A DNA stretch of 64,000 nucleotides from Linnemannia hyalina (Eukaryota > Mortierellomycota > Mortierellomycetes > Mortierellales > Mortierellaceae): assembly GCA_019671135.1 (NCBI GenBank), contig JAHRHY010000026.1:586433-650432 (forward strand). Direction: 5' to 3'. Position numbers and translations under genes: made by a program. The notes beneath the pieces are model-generated. The model made no database searches. It saw only the letters and a list, made by a program, of their open reading frames with translations, and had not been told where the DNA came from. Below are positions 34,259 to 42,831 of the stretch, piece after piece. Position 1 is the stretch's first letter, and each line of letters starts with the position of its first letter.

Positions 34259-35554
34259 CTAGGCTGAATCTTTTTCCAATTGGAAAGAGATTGCATCGGG
34301 CTGGTCGCTAGTCTGTGTAGGCTGAAGGGCCGAGATCGAGGCTGTTGCCTTTGGGGCGTTCTTGAACGAGGGCTTTGCAGGTTTCTTGGGGCAGTCGTCA
34401 AGCCAATGATCTGCTGAACCACAGTAGGTGCACAGTCCTTCCTTTTGACGACGAAGACGCTCAGACGGTGGCAAAGGACCATGGCGAGCATGCGAGAGAT
34501 CCATGTCCATCGAAGTGGTCGCGGGAGCTGAGGTAGCAGGGGTGGACGCGGTAGTTGGGGTGGATGAGGCTTGAGTGGTAGTAGAAGTGTGGGCAGTGGT
34601 GGAACGGGACGGAGTGCTGGAAGATTTGTTGCCGGAACGGGTCACTGCATAGCCGTACTGTCGGTTGTCGATGTCGATAGCCAATTGTGAAAACTCGGCA
34701 AAGGTAGGTGGCTCGGGGTAGTTTGCCATGGCTTCTTGAACAGACTCCTTCAGGCCGAGGCGGAACTGTGAAATCATTGCGCTATCATTCCATGCTGTAT
34801 CCGCTGCAAGGTTGACGAAACGGTTTGTATAGTCGATGGCAGAACCGCGCTGTCTAAGTTGACGGAGTTGGGTTTCTGCTAGGACGTGAGCATTGGAGAC
34901 TCCAAAGTTCTTACTCATAAGAGCAAAGAACTGATCCAGGTTAGAAATACATGCGGGTCTCTCCTCGACAGGCAACTTGAAGGACGGAACGTATCTCTGC
35001 ATGTACTTGAACGCTGCAGTATCACCGAGGCGCGAGATAGCCAGCACAATGCGGTCGTGGTCGTTCGGATAGAGGGTCTCGTTTGCAACGAAGAAGAGTT
35101 CCAGCTGAGCCTGAAACCCTTTCCAATCTTCACGCTTGCCGGAGAAGACTGCGGGGGGTGCTACTTTTGGCCTCGAAGGGGAGCTATTGCTGGAGTGAGG
35201 TGTAGTTGATTGGAAGATGGCACTCACTGTGTTGGTGACATCGGTCTTGTGATCATAAAATAGTTTGCCTAGTTCTGCGCGAGTGATGGGTGGTAATTGT
35301 GACGTCATCTTCTGGACGTTGGATTCGAGGCTGAGTAATCGAGGGTTGAGGTTGACGGTCAGGCTTGTGAAGAAATCTTCGTTCGAAAGAATGAAGTCCA
35401 GCATATCACGGTACTTCTGAACAGTCTCCTCGAGTTCGGTGACTTTGGCTTGCAAGGGAGTGACCGTTTGAACTATTTGTTCAAGTGTGGCTACTCGGTC
35501 CATCAGTGCTTGGAAGCGCGCGTTGGCTGTAAGGATCTCACTATCGGGTAGCAT
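34259..35554 (-). CDS. gag: Ty3/gypsy gag protein
   Basis: The frame of 431 residues starts at ATG 35554 (MLPDSEILTANARF); the open frame above it runs through a poly-lysine tract made by the long T run at 35681-35708. The first third is coiled-coil-like (leucine-rich heptads at about 20-100). The middle is a retrotransposon gag capsid domain (PPAVFSGKREDWKGFQAQLE, ISRLGDTAAFKYM, FRLGLKESVQEAM). A serine/threonine linker follows, then a zinc knuckle CTYCGSADHWLDDC (C-x2-C-x4-H-x4-C). Gag forms the cytoplasmic particle and packages RNA. The frame is intact. Confidence 0.88.
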   Translation of the reverse strand: MLPDSEILTANARFQALMDRVATLEQIVQTVTPLQAKVTELEETVQKYRDMLDFILSNEDFFTSLTVNLNPRLLSLESNVQKMTSQLPPITRAELGKLFYDHKTDVTNTVSAIFQSTTPHSSNSSPSRPKVAPPAVFSGKREDWKGFQAQLELFFVANETLYPNDHDRIVLAISRLGDTAAFKYMQRYVPSFKLPVEERPACISNLDQFFALMSKNFGVSNAHVLAETQLRQLRQRGSAIDYTNRFVNLAADTAWNDSAMISQFRLGLKESVQEAMANYPEPPTFAEFSQLAIDIDNRQYGYAVTRSGNKSSSTPSRSTTAHTSTTTQASSTPTTASTPATSAPATTSMDMDLSHARHGPLPPSERLRRQKEGLCTYCGSADHWLDDCPKKPAKPSFKNAPKATASISALQPTQTSDQPDAISFQLEKDSA

Positions 35555-35779
35555 TGTAGTTGATACGGAAAGTGAAGAGTTGTTGTAGTTTCTGAGGGTT
35601 GTGGGTTGTGTACGGAAGATGGTAGTAAAAGAGGAAAGAACTTGAAGATGATAGGGTTTGGTTTTGTTGTGGAAAAGGCTTTTTTTTTTTTTTTTTTTTT
35701 TTTTTTTTGAGCGCTGAAGTATATCAATAGAAAACAGACAAAGTTTGATCCAAGGTTCTTTAGGTGTATGACTTGGTAT

Positions 35780-35976
35780 TGTCAAGAAAGCAGACCAAGC
35801 AATAGAATGAAGTAGATAAAGAGAACCTTGATCAAGGACTAAGAAATGAGTATAAGGAATAGGTTAAAGAGTATGTTGTATTGGCGATACCAAGTAAAGA
35901 GCTATAGATTTGCTATCTAAGGCCCTTTTATACTCGTTAGGGCGAAGTCACAAGAGCAAGCTCTTGTCTCGTGACA
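35780..35976 (-). repeat. 5' LTR of the gypsy element
   Basis: Identical in sequence and length to 29714-29910. The transcription start lies within it on the minus strand. To its right is the upstream region of the zinc-finger gene of a 5.3-kb unit (GTAGGTTTGTACATG), not a match to the left flank. Confidence 0.92.
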
Positions 35977-36219
35977 GTAGGTTTGTACATGTGTTTATGT
36001 ATTCTTTTATGACGTAGGTTTGTACATGTGTTTATCCTCTTTGTTAAATAAAAAGGAATGTTGTAGAATAGCATAGAATAGCATCCGATCTACTACAATA
36101 ATACCATGACTTTTAATAATAGATACCGGTGCATATTAGCGTCTAGGCAGTTAATACCGTATCTCAACGCTGACTAAATAGGCTATGTATGTCTATTCTT
36201 TTAAAAACCTGCAATAAGT
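35977..36219 (-). other. Spacer of a truncated 5.3-kb unit
   Basis: This is the reverse complement of 53745-53990. It contains the same 37-bp tandem duplication (CACATGTACAAACCTACGTC) found downstream of the transposase at 53.9 kb. The rest of the unit, its zinc-finger gene, is lost at the LTR. Confidence 0.8.
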
Positions 36220-37509
36220 CTACAAATTACCATTAACATCCATTTGTCGCTTCGTACCTCTAAGCTCAATGGAAAGACCGGGTTGCATTATTACTGCTTG
36301 ATCCATTGGTGTGTCCTCATCAACATTAACATCAACATCACCATGAAGATTAATACCAAGAAATTTGTTCTGGAGTTGTGCCATTGTATTTCCATCCTCC
36401 ACTAGCGCACCAACATCAACATATCCCATTGGTTGCTCAACGTCGTTCTCTGTCGTCGGATACTCGAATCCTTCGCGAAGCCAAGCTGTATGAATTGGTT
36501 CTGCAGAAATCTTCAACAAAGCAACCATCTTTTTCATGTTTAAGAGTAACAAAGATAACTTCAACTGCAAATTATATGTTTGTTTCTTATCCACCAACAC
36601 AGGAGTACGGTTGTTGTGTTTCTCAAATGTGGAACCAAGGTCTGCAAACAGAGATTCCATCTGCGAGCGGAAACTACCAAAGGTGGTATTGTATAACGCT
36701 TCTTCCTGTGTAAGTTCCTTGTTCTTCTGTTTACGGTATGGATGAGCGAAATTTTGGACTTTAAGAGTATCAGACTCATCTATAAGCCTCCTTAAGAACT
36801 GTGGATACCCTCCATCGAGAGCAATGCAATCCATCTCATGCACTCTCTTGTCCAACTTCATCGTTAGCAGCATTGTTCCATCAGCATTGTTCTTGCAAGA
36901 TGCAGATTTGGAGACAAATAAAGCCATGCCATTACAATCCATTGCTACCTGTGTGCGTAATCCTGACTTTTTCAGCTTGTAAGAGTACATATCAGCACTA
37001 CTCTCACCTTTGTATGTTGCTCTTGTATCATGACCATCAAGATGCAATGTAACATGCTTAAATAATGGAGGATTCTTTTCCTTTGCAGACAAAAGGCGTA
37101 TTTTAATTGTGGAGAACATTGTTGCAATACAGTTGGTGATGTACTTGTTGTGCAAAGTATATTCTTTCTTATAAAACACAGAGTGCATTGCATGAAAACT
37201 ACTTTTTGGCATGTGTGGTTCCATTGCTTCCATAGACAGTCCTTTGACAAGATGATAGAGCATTAAAAGACCTTTCTCCACTTCTTTGTATGGACCAGGA
37301 TACTTAACCTTTGGCCAGATGTCAACAAGAAAGAAGTACACTGGAATAGGACCAAGGCGTCGATTTAGGGTTTCTTTTATTTCTGGCATATACCCAATTT
37401 CCTTGCTTACAGTACGATGATTATTACGTGGTGTAATTGTTGGCCATCCAGCGTTGAGGAAAGTCCAATGGTCATCAAGCAGTTGTTGGAAGTGTTTTGT
37501 TAGATCCAT
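36220..37509 (-). CDS. PIF/Harbinger-like DDE transposase, copy A
   Basis: Encodes 429 residues from the ATG at 37509 (MDLTKHFQQLL). I prefer this to upstream ATGs because the divergent relative at 60514-61773 starts at the same place (MANLKRLFQRLL). Catalytic candidates are Asp158 or Asp161 in HLDGHDTR, Asp232 in IALDGGYPQ and Glu285 in FRSQMESLFADLG. KSGLRTQVAMD and FAHPYRKQK fit the PIF/Harbinger (DDE_Tnp_4) pattern of S-x-K, PxR and R-x-x-[VM]E. It would cut and rejoin element ends in the nucleus. The C-terminus is acidic (VNVDEDTPMDQ). The frame is intact and about 98% like copies B and C. It is preceded by a U element at 37671 and cut off from its partner gene by the gypsy LTR. Confidence 0.8.
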   Translation of the reverse strand: MDLTKHFQQLLDDHWTFLNAGWPTITPRNNHRTVSKEIGYMPEIKETLNRRLGPIPVYFFLVDIWPKVKYPGPYKEVEKGLLMLYHLVKGLSMEAMEPHMPKSSFHAMHSVFYKKEYTLHNKYITNCIATMFSTIKIRLLSAKEKNPPLFKHVTLHLDGHDTRATYKGESSADMYSYKLKKSGLRTQVAMDCNGMALFVSKSASCKNNADGTMLLTMKLDKRVHEMDCIALDGGYPQFLRRLIDESDTLKVQNFAHPYRKQKNKELTQEEALYNTTFGSFRSQMESLFADLGSTFEKHNNRTPVLVDKKQTYNLQLKLSLLLLNMKKMVALLKISAEPIHTAWLREGFEYPTTENDVEQPMGYVDVGALVEDGNTMAQLQNKFLGINLHGDVDVNVDEDTPMDQAVIMQPGLSIELRGTKRQMDVNGNL

Positions 37510-37670
37510 AATAATATTTATGTATTGGATTGTCATGACGTTAACCAACAATAACAATTTTTTAAAAAGGCTTATACTTAACTGTATACACAACAGCATG
37601 TAGGATGGTATCTATCATACAGCAAGCACATAGTTGAGAATACAAATATATTTTTATATTTTATTCGGTA

Positions 37671-38165
37671 GCGACCCCTTCATGTGCAGAGGATATAAAA
37701 AGGCATATAAAAAATATCCAAAGTCCAAGGAACGGAGTGTTGACTTCCATAACTGGCATATCTCTTCATAGTGGGCAACAGAACACAGAATAAAATAGCA
37801 ATAGACAGCACAAGAATTTTTAAAATGTAATCTCTCCCCTGTATTTCACGACAAAGATACAGTTGAGAATACAAGTGCTTTAGATGATTACATACAAGAA
37901 CTACTCTGTCGAATCTTGCAGTGAGGGTTACAGGTTAATAGTAGATGGACATATTCAAGAGTTTGGTGTGCGAAAAATAAGAAGACTTTGTTGTTTGGAG
38001 AATAGGTTGGTGTTTAGTAGGATAGTTAAACAAAAAATGTTACAATGGTTGTCTTATATGCTTGGTATCATATATACATTCTCCTCTAATGGACGCGGTG
38101 GATATCGTCAAGATCTGCAGAGATGTAACAAACACCATATGATAATTTGGACTTGAAAGGCCTCC
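37671..38165 (-). mobile_element. U element upstream of transposase copy A
   Basis: 495 bp, ends GCGACCCCTTCATG and GAAAGGCCTCC on the plus strand, nearly identical to the copy in gypsy pol. Inner flank TACCGAATAAAATATAAAAA equals that of units B and C. The outer flank (TTAGTCCTGACAGG) differs from theirs, so a breakpoint lies at this edge. Confidence 0.85.
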
Positions 38166-38812
38166 TTAGTCCTGACAGGATCCAAGAGCAGATGCTACTG
38201 GACTCTTGGTATGATTATTTCAATCGCAAAAATAAGTGAAACTATACGTTTTCAATACTATAAATATGCCTGAATATGAATAACCATCAAAAAAAATGAA
38301 TCAAGTGGATGTAAATCAATGCAAATGCGAATGCGGATCTAATCAATGCAAATGCGAATGCGAATAATCGCGAATATCATGCAAATGCGAATTATTCGCG
38401 AATAAAATTAATCGCGAATCGAATGCGAATTATCGCGAATCGAATGCGAATTATCGCAAATCGAATGCGAATTATCGCAAATCGAATGCGAATAATCGCG
38501 AATAACATGCAAATGCGAATTAATCGCGTATAGAATTAATCGCGAATCGAATGCGATTAATTGCGAATAACATGCAAATGCGATTTAATCGCGGATGAAA
38601 TTAATCGCGAATCGAATACGATTATTTGCGAATCGAATGCTATTAATTGCGAATCGAATAAATGCGAATTCGAATAACATGCGAATCGAACAAGGCCTTT
38701 ATTCGCAATATGCGAATCGATTGACTGCAGAATTCGTATTCGAGAAATCGAATCGAATGCGAATCGAATTGCGAATATCGAATATTCGTGAGAAACCCTG
38801 CCGATGTTGCTA
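38166..38812. repeat. Low-complexity ATGCGAATTAATCGCGAAT element
   Basis: After about 120 bp of unique AT-rich DNA, 38310-38802 consists of drifting words AATGCGAATTATCGCGAATC and CAAATGCGAATTAATCGCG. The right end is TTCGTGAGAAACCCTG, the inverted form of the AGGGTTTCTCA end at 28536. Probably a relative of that element lying in the opposite orientation. Confidence 0.55.
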
Positions 38813-39846
38813 GGGCATCTAATCGAATCGAATTATCCGAATTCGAATGGGTTCGAATGCATTCAAATCGAATTCGAACTGATATGAATTCGATTCGAAT
38901 TCTAATAGACTTTGTGGATTCGATTCGAATGATTCGAATAATTCGAATGATGCCCCTTGAGTCTTACTCGAATTTGAATAGTTCGAATGGTTCGAATGGT
39001 TCGAGTGGTTCGAATGGTTCGAGTGGTTCGAATGGTTCGAGTGGTTCGAATGGTTCGAGTGGTTCGAATGGTTCGAGTGGTTCGAATACTTTGAATGGTT
39101 CGAATGGTTCGAATGGTTCGAATAGTCCGAATGGTTCGAATGGTTCGAATAGTCCGAATGGTTCGAATGGTTCGAATAGTCCGAATGGTTCGAATGGTTC
39201 GAATAGTCCGAATGGTTCGAATGGTTCGAATGGTTCGAATGGTTCGAATGGTTCGAATAGTCCGAATGGTTCGAATGGTTCGAATGGTTCGAATGGTTCG
39301 AATAGTCCGAATGGTTCGAATGGTTCGAATGGTTCGAATAATTCAAATTCGAATAGGTTCAAATGGTTCGAATGGTTCAAATAATTCGAATTCGAACAGG
39401 TTCAAATGGTTCGAATGGTTCGAATAATTCGAATTCGATTAGGTTCGAATGGTTCGAATAGGTTCGTTTGGTTCGAATACTTCGAATAGGTTCGTTTGGT
39501 TCGAATACTTCGAATTTGAATAGGTTCGAATACTTCGAATTTGAATAGGTTCGAATACTTCGAATTTGAATAGGTTCGAATACTTCGAATTTGAATAGGT
39601 TCGAATACTTCGAATTTGAATAGGTTCGAATACTTCGAATTTGAATAGGTTCGAATACTTCGAATTTGAATAGGTTCGAATGGTTCGAATGGTTCGAATA
39701 ATTCGATTGATTTTGTTCGAATCCAATCGAATCGAATTCGAATTAATACTTCTATTCGGATTCGAATCGAATTCGAACTTACTTTATTCGAACCGAATTC
39801 GAATCTGGCAAAAATCGATTCGAATGATTCGATTAGAAGCCCTACT
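38813..39846. mobile_element. 1.03-kb element of TTCGAATGG words with TAGGGC ends
   Basis: It starts TAGGGCATCTAATCGAATCG and ends GATTCGATTAGAAGCCCTA, an imperfect inverted pair. Between them 38990-39350 is a minisatellite of TTCGAATGG alternating with TTCGAGTGG and TTCGAATAGTCCGAATGG, and 39466-39680 repeats a 27-bp unit GTTCGAATACTTCGAATTTG. TTCGAA is self-complementary, so both strands read alike and open frames appear everywhere. I see no matching 8-bp flanks. Confidence 0.65.
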
Positions 39847-40490
39847 ATGGATTCAACGACAACAATGATTTCATTGACGCCCTGAATGGTGTGCTGACGA
39901 ACGGCAACTTTGACAATGTCTTTCAATAGCCATTCACAATGCCTACCAAAACGGTACCATTAATAGCGATCGCCCGTCCATTGTTGAAACGTCCTCGGTT
40001 ACGTTGGACAAGCGAGGGCGAATGATTGTTGAAGAGGAGACTGACGAGGAGTCGGAAGCGGCACTATCGTCCACCGCCATCACCACCAGCACCATCGGCA
40101 CCACTAACACCACCAGCACCACCACTAGGGCTTCTATTCGAATCCATTCGAATCCACTATGGTTTGCATTCGGTTTGTGCGCATTCGAATTCGAATCTGA
40201 TTCGAAATTTTTGTTCGAATAGGCGCACTATTGCAATGCGTTTAAATCGAGTTGAAGGCACTATATCTACTTAAACCAAGGCGAGTTCGAATGGATTCGA
40301 ATGGAAGCCCTAACCACCACCAGCACCATCACCAGCACCAGCGTCGCCACTGCCACAGCTACCGCTACAGGATCTTACACCGCCGCCACTGAAGGCTAAA
40401 TCACTGCAGACCAAACAAATGCAGCAAGTAAGGAGGTATTTCTTTTGGGCATTTTATTCCCTAAATGTCTGACCATTGCAACTCCTTGCT
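39843..40490 (+). mobile_element. Helitron fragment, inverted relative to the one at 2-5.6 kb
   Basis: 39846-40130 matches the minus strand at about 5235-4960 (TATGGATTCAACGACAACAA, GTTGAAGAGGAGACTGACGA). 40312-40490 matches about 4350-4165 (GCTACCGCTACAGG, GACCATTGCAACTCCTTGCT). The DNA between is deleted and a MITE sits at the junction. Confidence 0.75.
40130..40311. mobile_element. hAT-like MITE, about 182 bp
   Basis: TAGGGCTTCTATTCGAATCC at the left pairs with GGATTCGAATGGAAGCCCTA at the right. ACCACCAC flanks both sides as an apparent 8-bp duplication, although the surrounding CAC-rich text weakens this. The interior matches the relic at 745-874. Confidence 0.7.
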
Positions 40491-40492
40491 TA

Positions 40493-40988
40493 GGAGGCCT
40501 TTCAAGTCCAAATTATCATATGGTGTTTGTTACATCTCTGCAGATCTTGACGATATCCACCGCGTCCATTAGAGGAGAGTGTATGTATGATATCAACCAT
40601 TTAAAACAACCACTGTAACATTCCTTGCGCGATTATCCTACTAAACACAACTACATTCTCCAAACAACAAAGTCTTCTTATTTTTCGCACACCAAACTCT
40701 TGAATATGTCCATCTACTATTAACCTGTAACCCTCACTGCAAGATTCGACAGAGTAGTTCTTGTATGTGATCATCTAAAGCACTTGTATTCCCAACTGTA
40801 TCTTTGTCGTGAAATACAGGGGAGAGATTACATTTTAAAAATTCTTGTGCTGTCTATTGCTATTTTATTCTGTGTTCTGTTGCCCACTATGAAGAGATAT
40901 GCCAGTTATGGAAGTCAACACTCCGTTCCTTGGACTTTGGATATTTTTTATATGCCTTTTTATATCCTCTGCACATGAAGGGGCCGCT
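40493..40988 (+). mobile_element. U element with TTA duplication
   Basis: 496 bp from GGAGGCCTTTCAAG to GAAGGGGCCGC. TTA flanks both ends (40490-40492, 40989-40991), the 3-bp TWA target typical of PIF/Harbinger. Confidence 0.85.
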
Positions 40989-40991
40989 TAG

Positions 40992-41067
40992 GAGGCCTTT
41001 CAGGTCCAAGTTATCATATGGTGTTTGTTACATCTCTGTAGATCTCGACAATATCCATAGCGACTAT
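40992..41067 (+). mobile_element. 76-bp left end of a U-family element
   Basis: GGAGGCCTTTCAGGTCCAAG onward matches the first 76 bp of U and the inverted complement of the end at 41487-41562. Together with the next entry it makes a two-ended MITE like the one at 24462. Confidence 0.7.
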
Positions 41068-41562
41068 GCGGCCCCTTCATGTGCAGAGGATATAAAAAGG
41101 CATATAAAAAATATCCAAAGCCCAAGGAACGGAGTGTTTACTTCCATAACTGACATATCTCTTCATAGTGGGCAACAGAACACAGAATAAAATAGCAATA
41201 GACAGCACATGTTTTTTTAAAATGTAATCTCTCCCCTGTATTTCGCCCCAAAGATACAGTTGAGAGTACAAGTGCTTTAGATGATGACATACAAGAACTA
41301 CTCTGGCGAATCTTGCAGTGAGGGTTACAGGTTAATAGTAGATGGACATATTCAAGAGTGTGGTGTGCGAAAAATAAGAAGACTTTGTTGTTTGGAGAAT
41401 AGGTTGGTGTTTAGTAGGATAGTTAAACAAAAAATGTTACAATGGTTGTCTTATATGCCTGGTATCATATATACATTCTCATCCCATAGTCGCTATGGAT
41501 ATTGTCGAGATCTACAGAGATGTAACAAACACCATATGATAACTTGGACGTGAAAGGCCTCC
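41068..41562 (-). mobile_element. U element attached to a zinc-finger gene fragment
   Basis: 495 bp, GCGGCCCCTTC to AAGGCCTCC, followed by TAGGTGAATG. That flank is the inverted equivalent of CATTCACCTA at 51791-51800, so this U has kept the same junction with the upstream unit as the U at 51801. Confidence 0.85.
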
Positions 41563-42259
41563 TAGGTGAATGTTTTAAAAAAATATGGGTAATGCAATAA
41601 TGGTGAGGGTGCATGCATTGTGGAACGTCTCAGATGAAGTTATCGTGGTTTTTATAATGTTTGATGTAACATACTTTGTAGGAAGTTACGATTGTTATAA
41701 TATTTGTTGATATGCGGCCTCCTATACAGATCGTTGGTAAATATGCCAATGGTGAAAAAATAAATGTCATAAAGAGTGCATGCATTGTAGAACATATTAG
41801 ATATAGTTATTGTAATTTTCGTAATGTTAAATATAAGTAGATTGTGGATAAACACCACTGTGATCAAGAAAGAAATATTGTAAATTGTGCAAAGGATGGT
41901 GGAAGTTTTTAAAAAGATGGGTAATATATCTGGTGAATCTCATTGGAAGGGACGAGGATAATATTACATGTGTATTCCATATATAAAAGCTTTATTTGTG
42001 CAAGTGGTATATCTACAGTTTTTAAAATTCTTGATCTACTCTTCTGCGGTCTCAAATGTTACTTCAAGAGGCTTCTTTTCTTCCATCGTACTTTTCTCTT
42101 TGGCTTGAATACTATCTAATACACTTTGCACTATGGTTTTTCTGTTGTTAGATCCTTCTTTTGCAAACTTACATAATATATCGGAATGTGGTTCGCGGGA
42201 ACCAAACTTATCCATGTGCCATGTTTCGTAGTTGGAATAATCTTTCTCCAACAAACCTA
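41563..42259 (-). pseudogene. C-terminal fragment of the zinc-finger gene and its 3' spacer
   Basis: 42259-42036 encodes the last residues of the 753-residue protein at 49066-51327 (GLLEKDYSNYETWHMDKFGS to TFETAEE), and 42035-41563 is its 3' spacer, both practically identical to 51105-51800. It is cut by V at 42260. This is the relic of a further unit in inverted orientation. Confidence 0.85.
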
Positions 42260-42351
42260 GGAGGCCATCCATGTTCGGCTCCACCAACCATAGACTACAG
42301 TATAAAAATATCTGTCAACACCTATTAAAACAGTGTGTTCCTTGAGAGTAC
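42260..42351 (+). mobile_element. V element end, truncated by gypsy LTR
   Basis: GGAGGCCATCCATGTTCGGC onward, 92 bp identical to 55942-56033. It lies behind TA in the text CCTAGG of the zinc-finger gene and is cut after GAGAGTAC by a TG-starting LTR. Confidence 0.8.
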
Positions 42352-42520
42352 TGAAAATTTTTACGCTAGTCACGCACAATCGAATTGATAAGACAAGAGA
42401 GGGATCTTTGTTAACAGCCCAGACACCTCCATTTATGTCGGTGTCTGGTCATATGACTAAATTACTGTCTCTAGCCTAATTACATTAGCTGACACCCCCG
42501 AGACAGGCAAATATGCGACA
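42352..42520 (-). repeat. Probable 3' LTR of the second chromovirus
   Basis: On the minus strand TGTCGCATATTTG...TTTTCA, preceded by a purine tract GGGAGGGGAT. No second LTR is in the window to confirm the borders; an alternative start at TGTCAGC (about 42493) is possible. Confidence 0.45.
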
Positions 42521-42831
42521 ATCCCCTCCCATGGGAAAGGCTGAAAGCCGTCTGCTTAAAAACGCATATATGCTCTGCTCGTTTGTGTCTAAGAATCACT
42601 TGGACTCTGTGCATTATTTTACTGTTCTGCCAGGAAAAAATCTGAATAAAAACCTTGCAGACAGGTTGAGGATCAACAATCCTCACATGACATTAATTGT
42701 TCACTCAAGGCAAAAAATCGTTTAAAAATCCTTGCGAGGGGAAAACCCAAGAGGGAAAACCTCGAACGTGATTGTAGGGGAAGCGGAAAAACCCCTACTG
42801 CATTATTCATCGGATGCACTGATGATGCATG

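Larger units (their letters stand above)
29714..35976 (-). mobile_element. Ty3/gypsy chromovirus, identical LTRs, interrupted by a U element
   Basis: Two 197-bp LTRs that read identical flank a gag frame and a pol frame on the minus strand. Pol has protease, reverse transcriptase, RNase H, integrase and a C-terminal chromodomain. A purine tract (AGGGGGAGGT on the minus strand) abuts the 3' LTR. Identical LTRs mean recent insertion. The outer flanks (CCACC and GTAGG) do not match, so this is not a simple insertion with a 5-bp duplication. A U element at 30361-30854 splits pol. Confidence 0.9.

Noticed and set aside
38788..39427. Long open frames encoding SNGSNGS, EPFEPFE and MVRMVRI repeats on both strands
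   Set aside because: They are translations of a TTCGAATGG minisatellite, open in several frames on both strands. No independent sign of coding.
40784..40978. A 64-codon frame present in every U copy (also at 30370, 37680, 41077, 46786 and 52090)
   Set aside because: It recurs only because U is repeated, has no family resemblance, and substitutions between copies do not look protein-conserving. U is better seen as non-coding.
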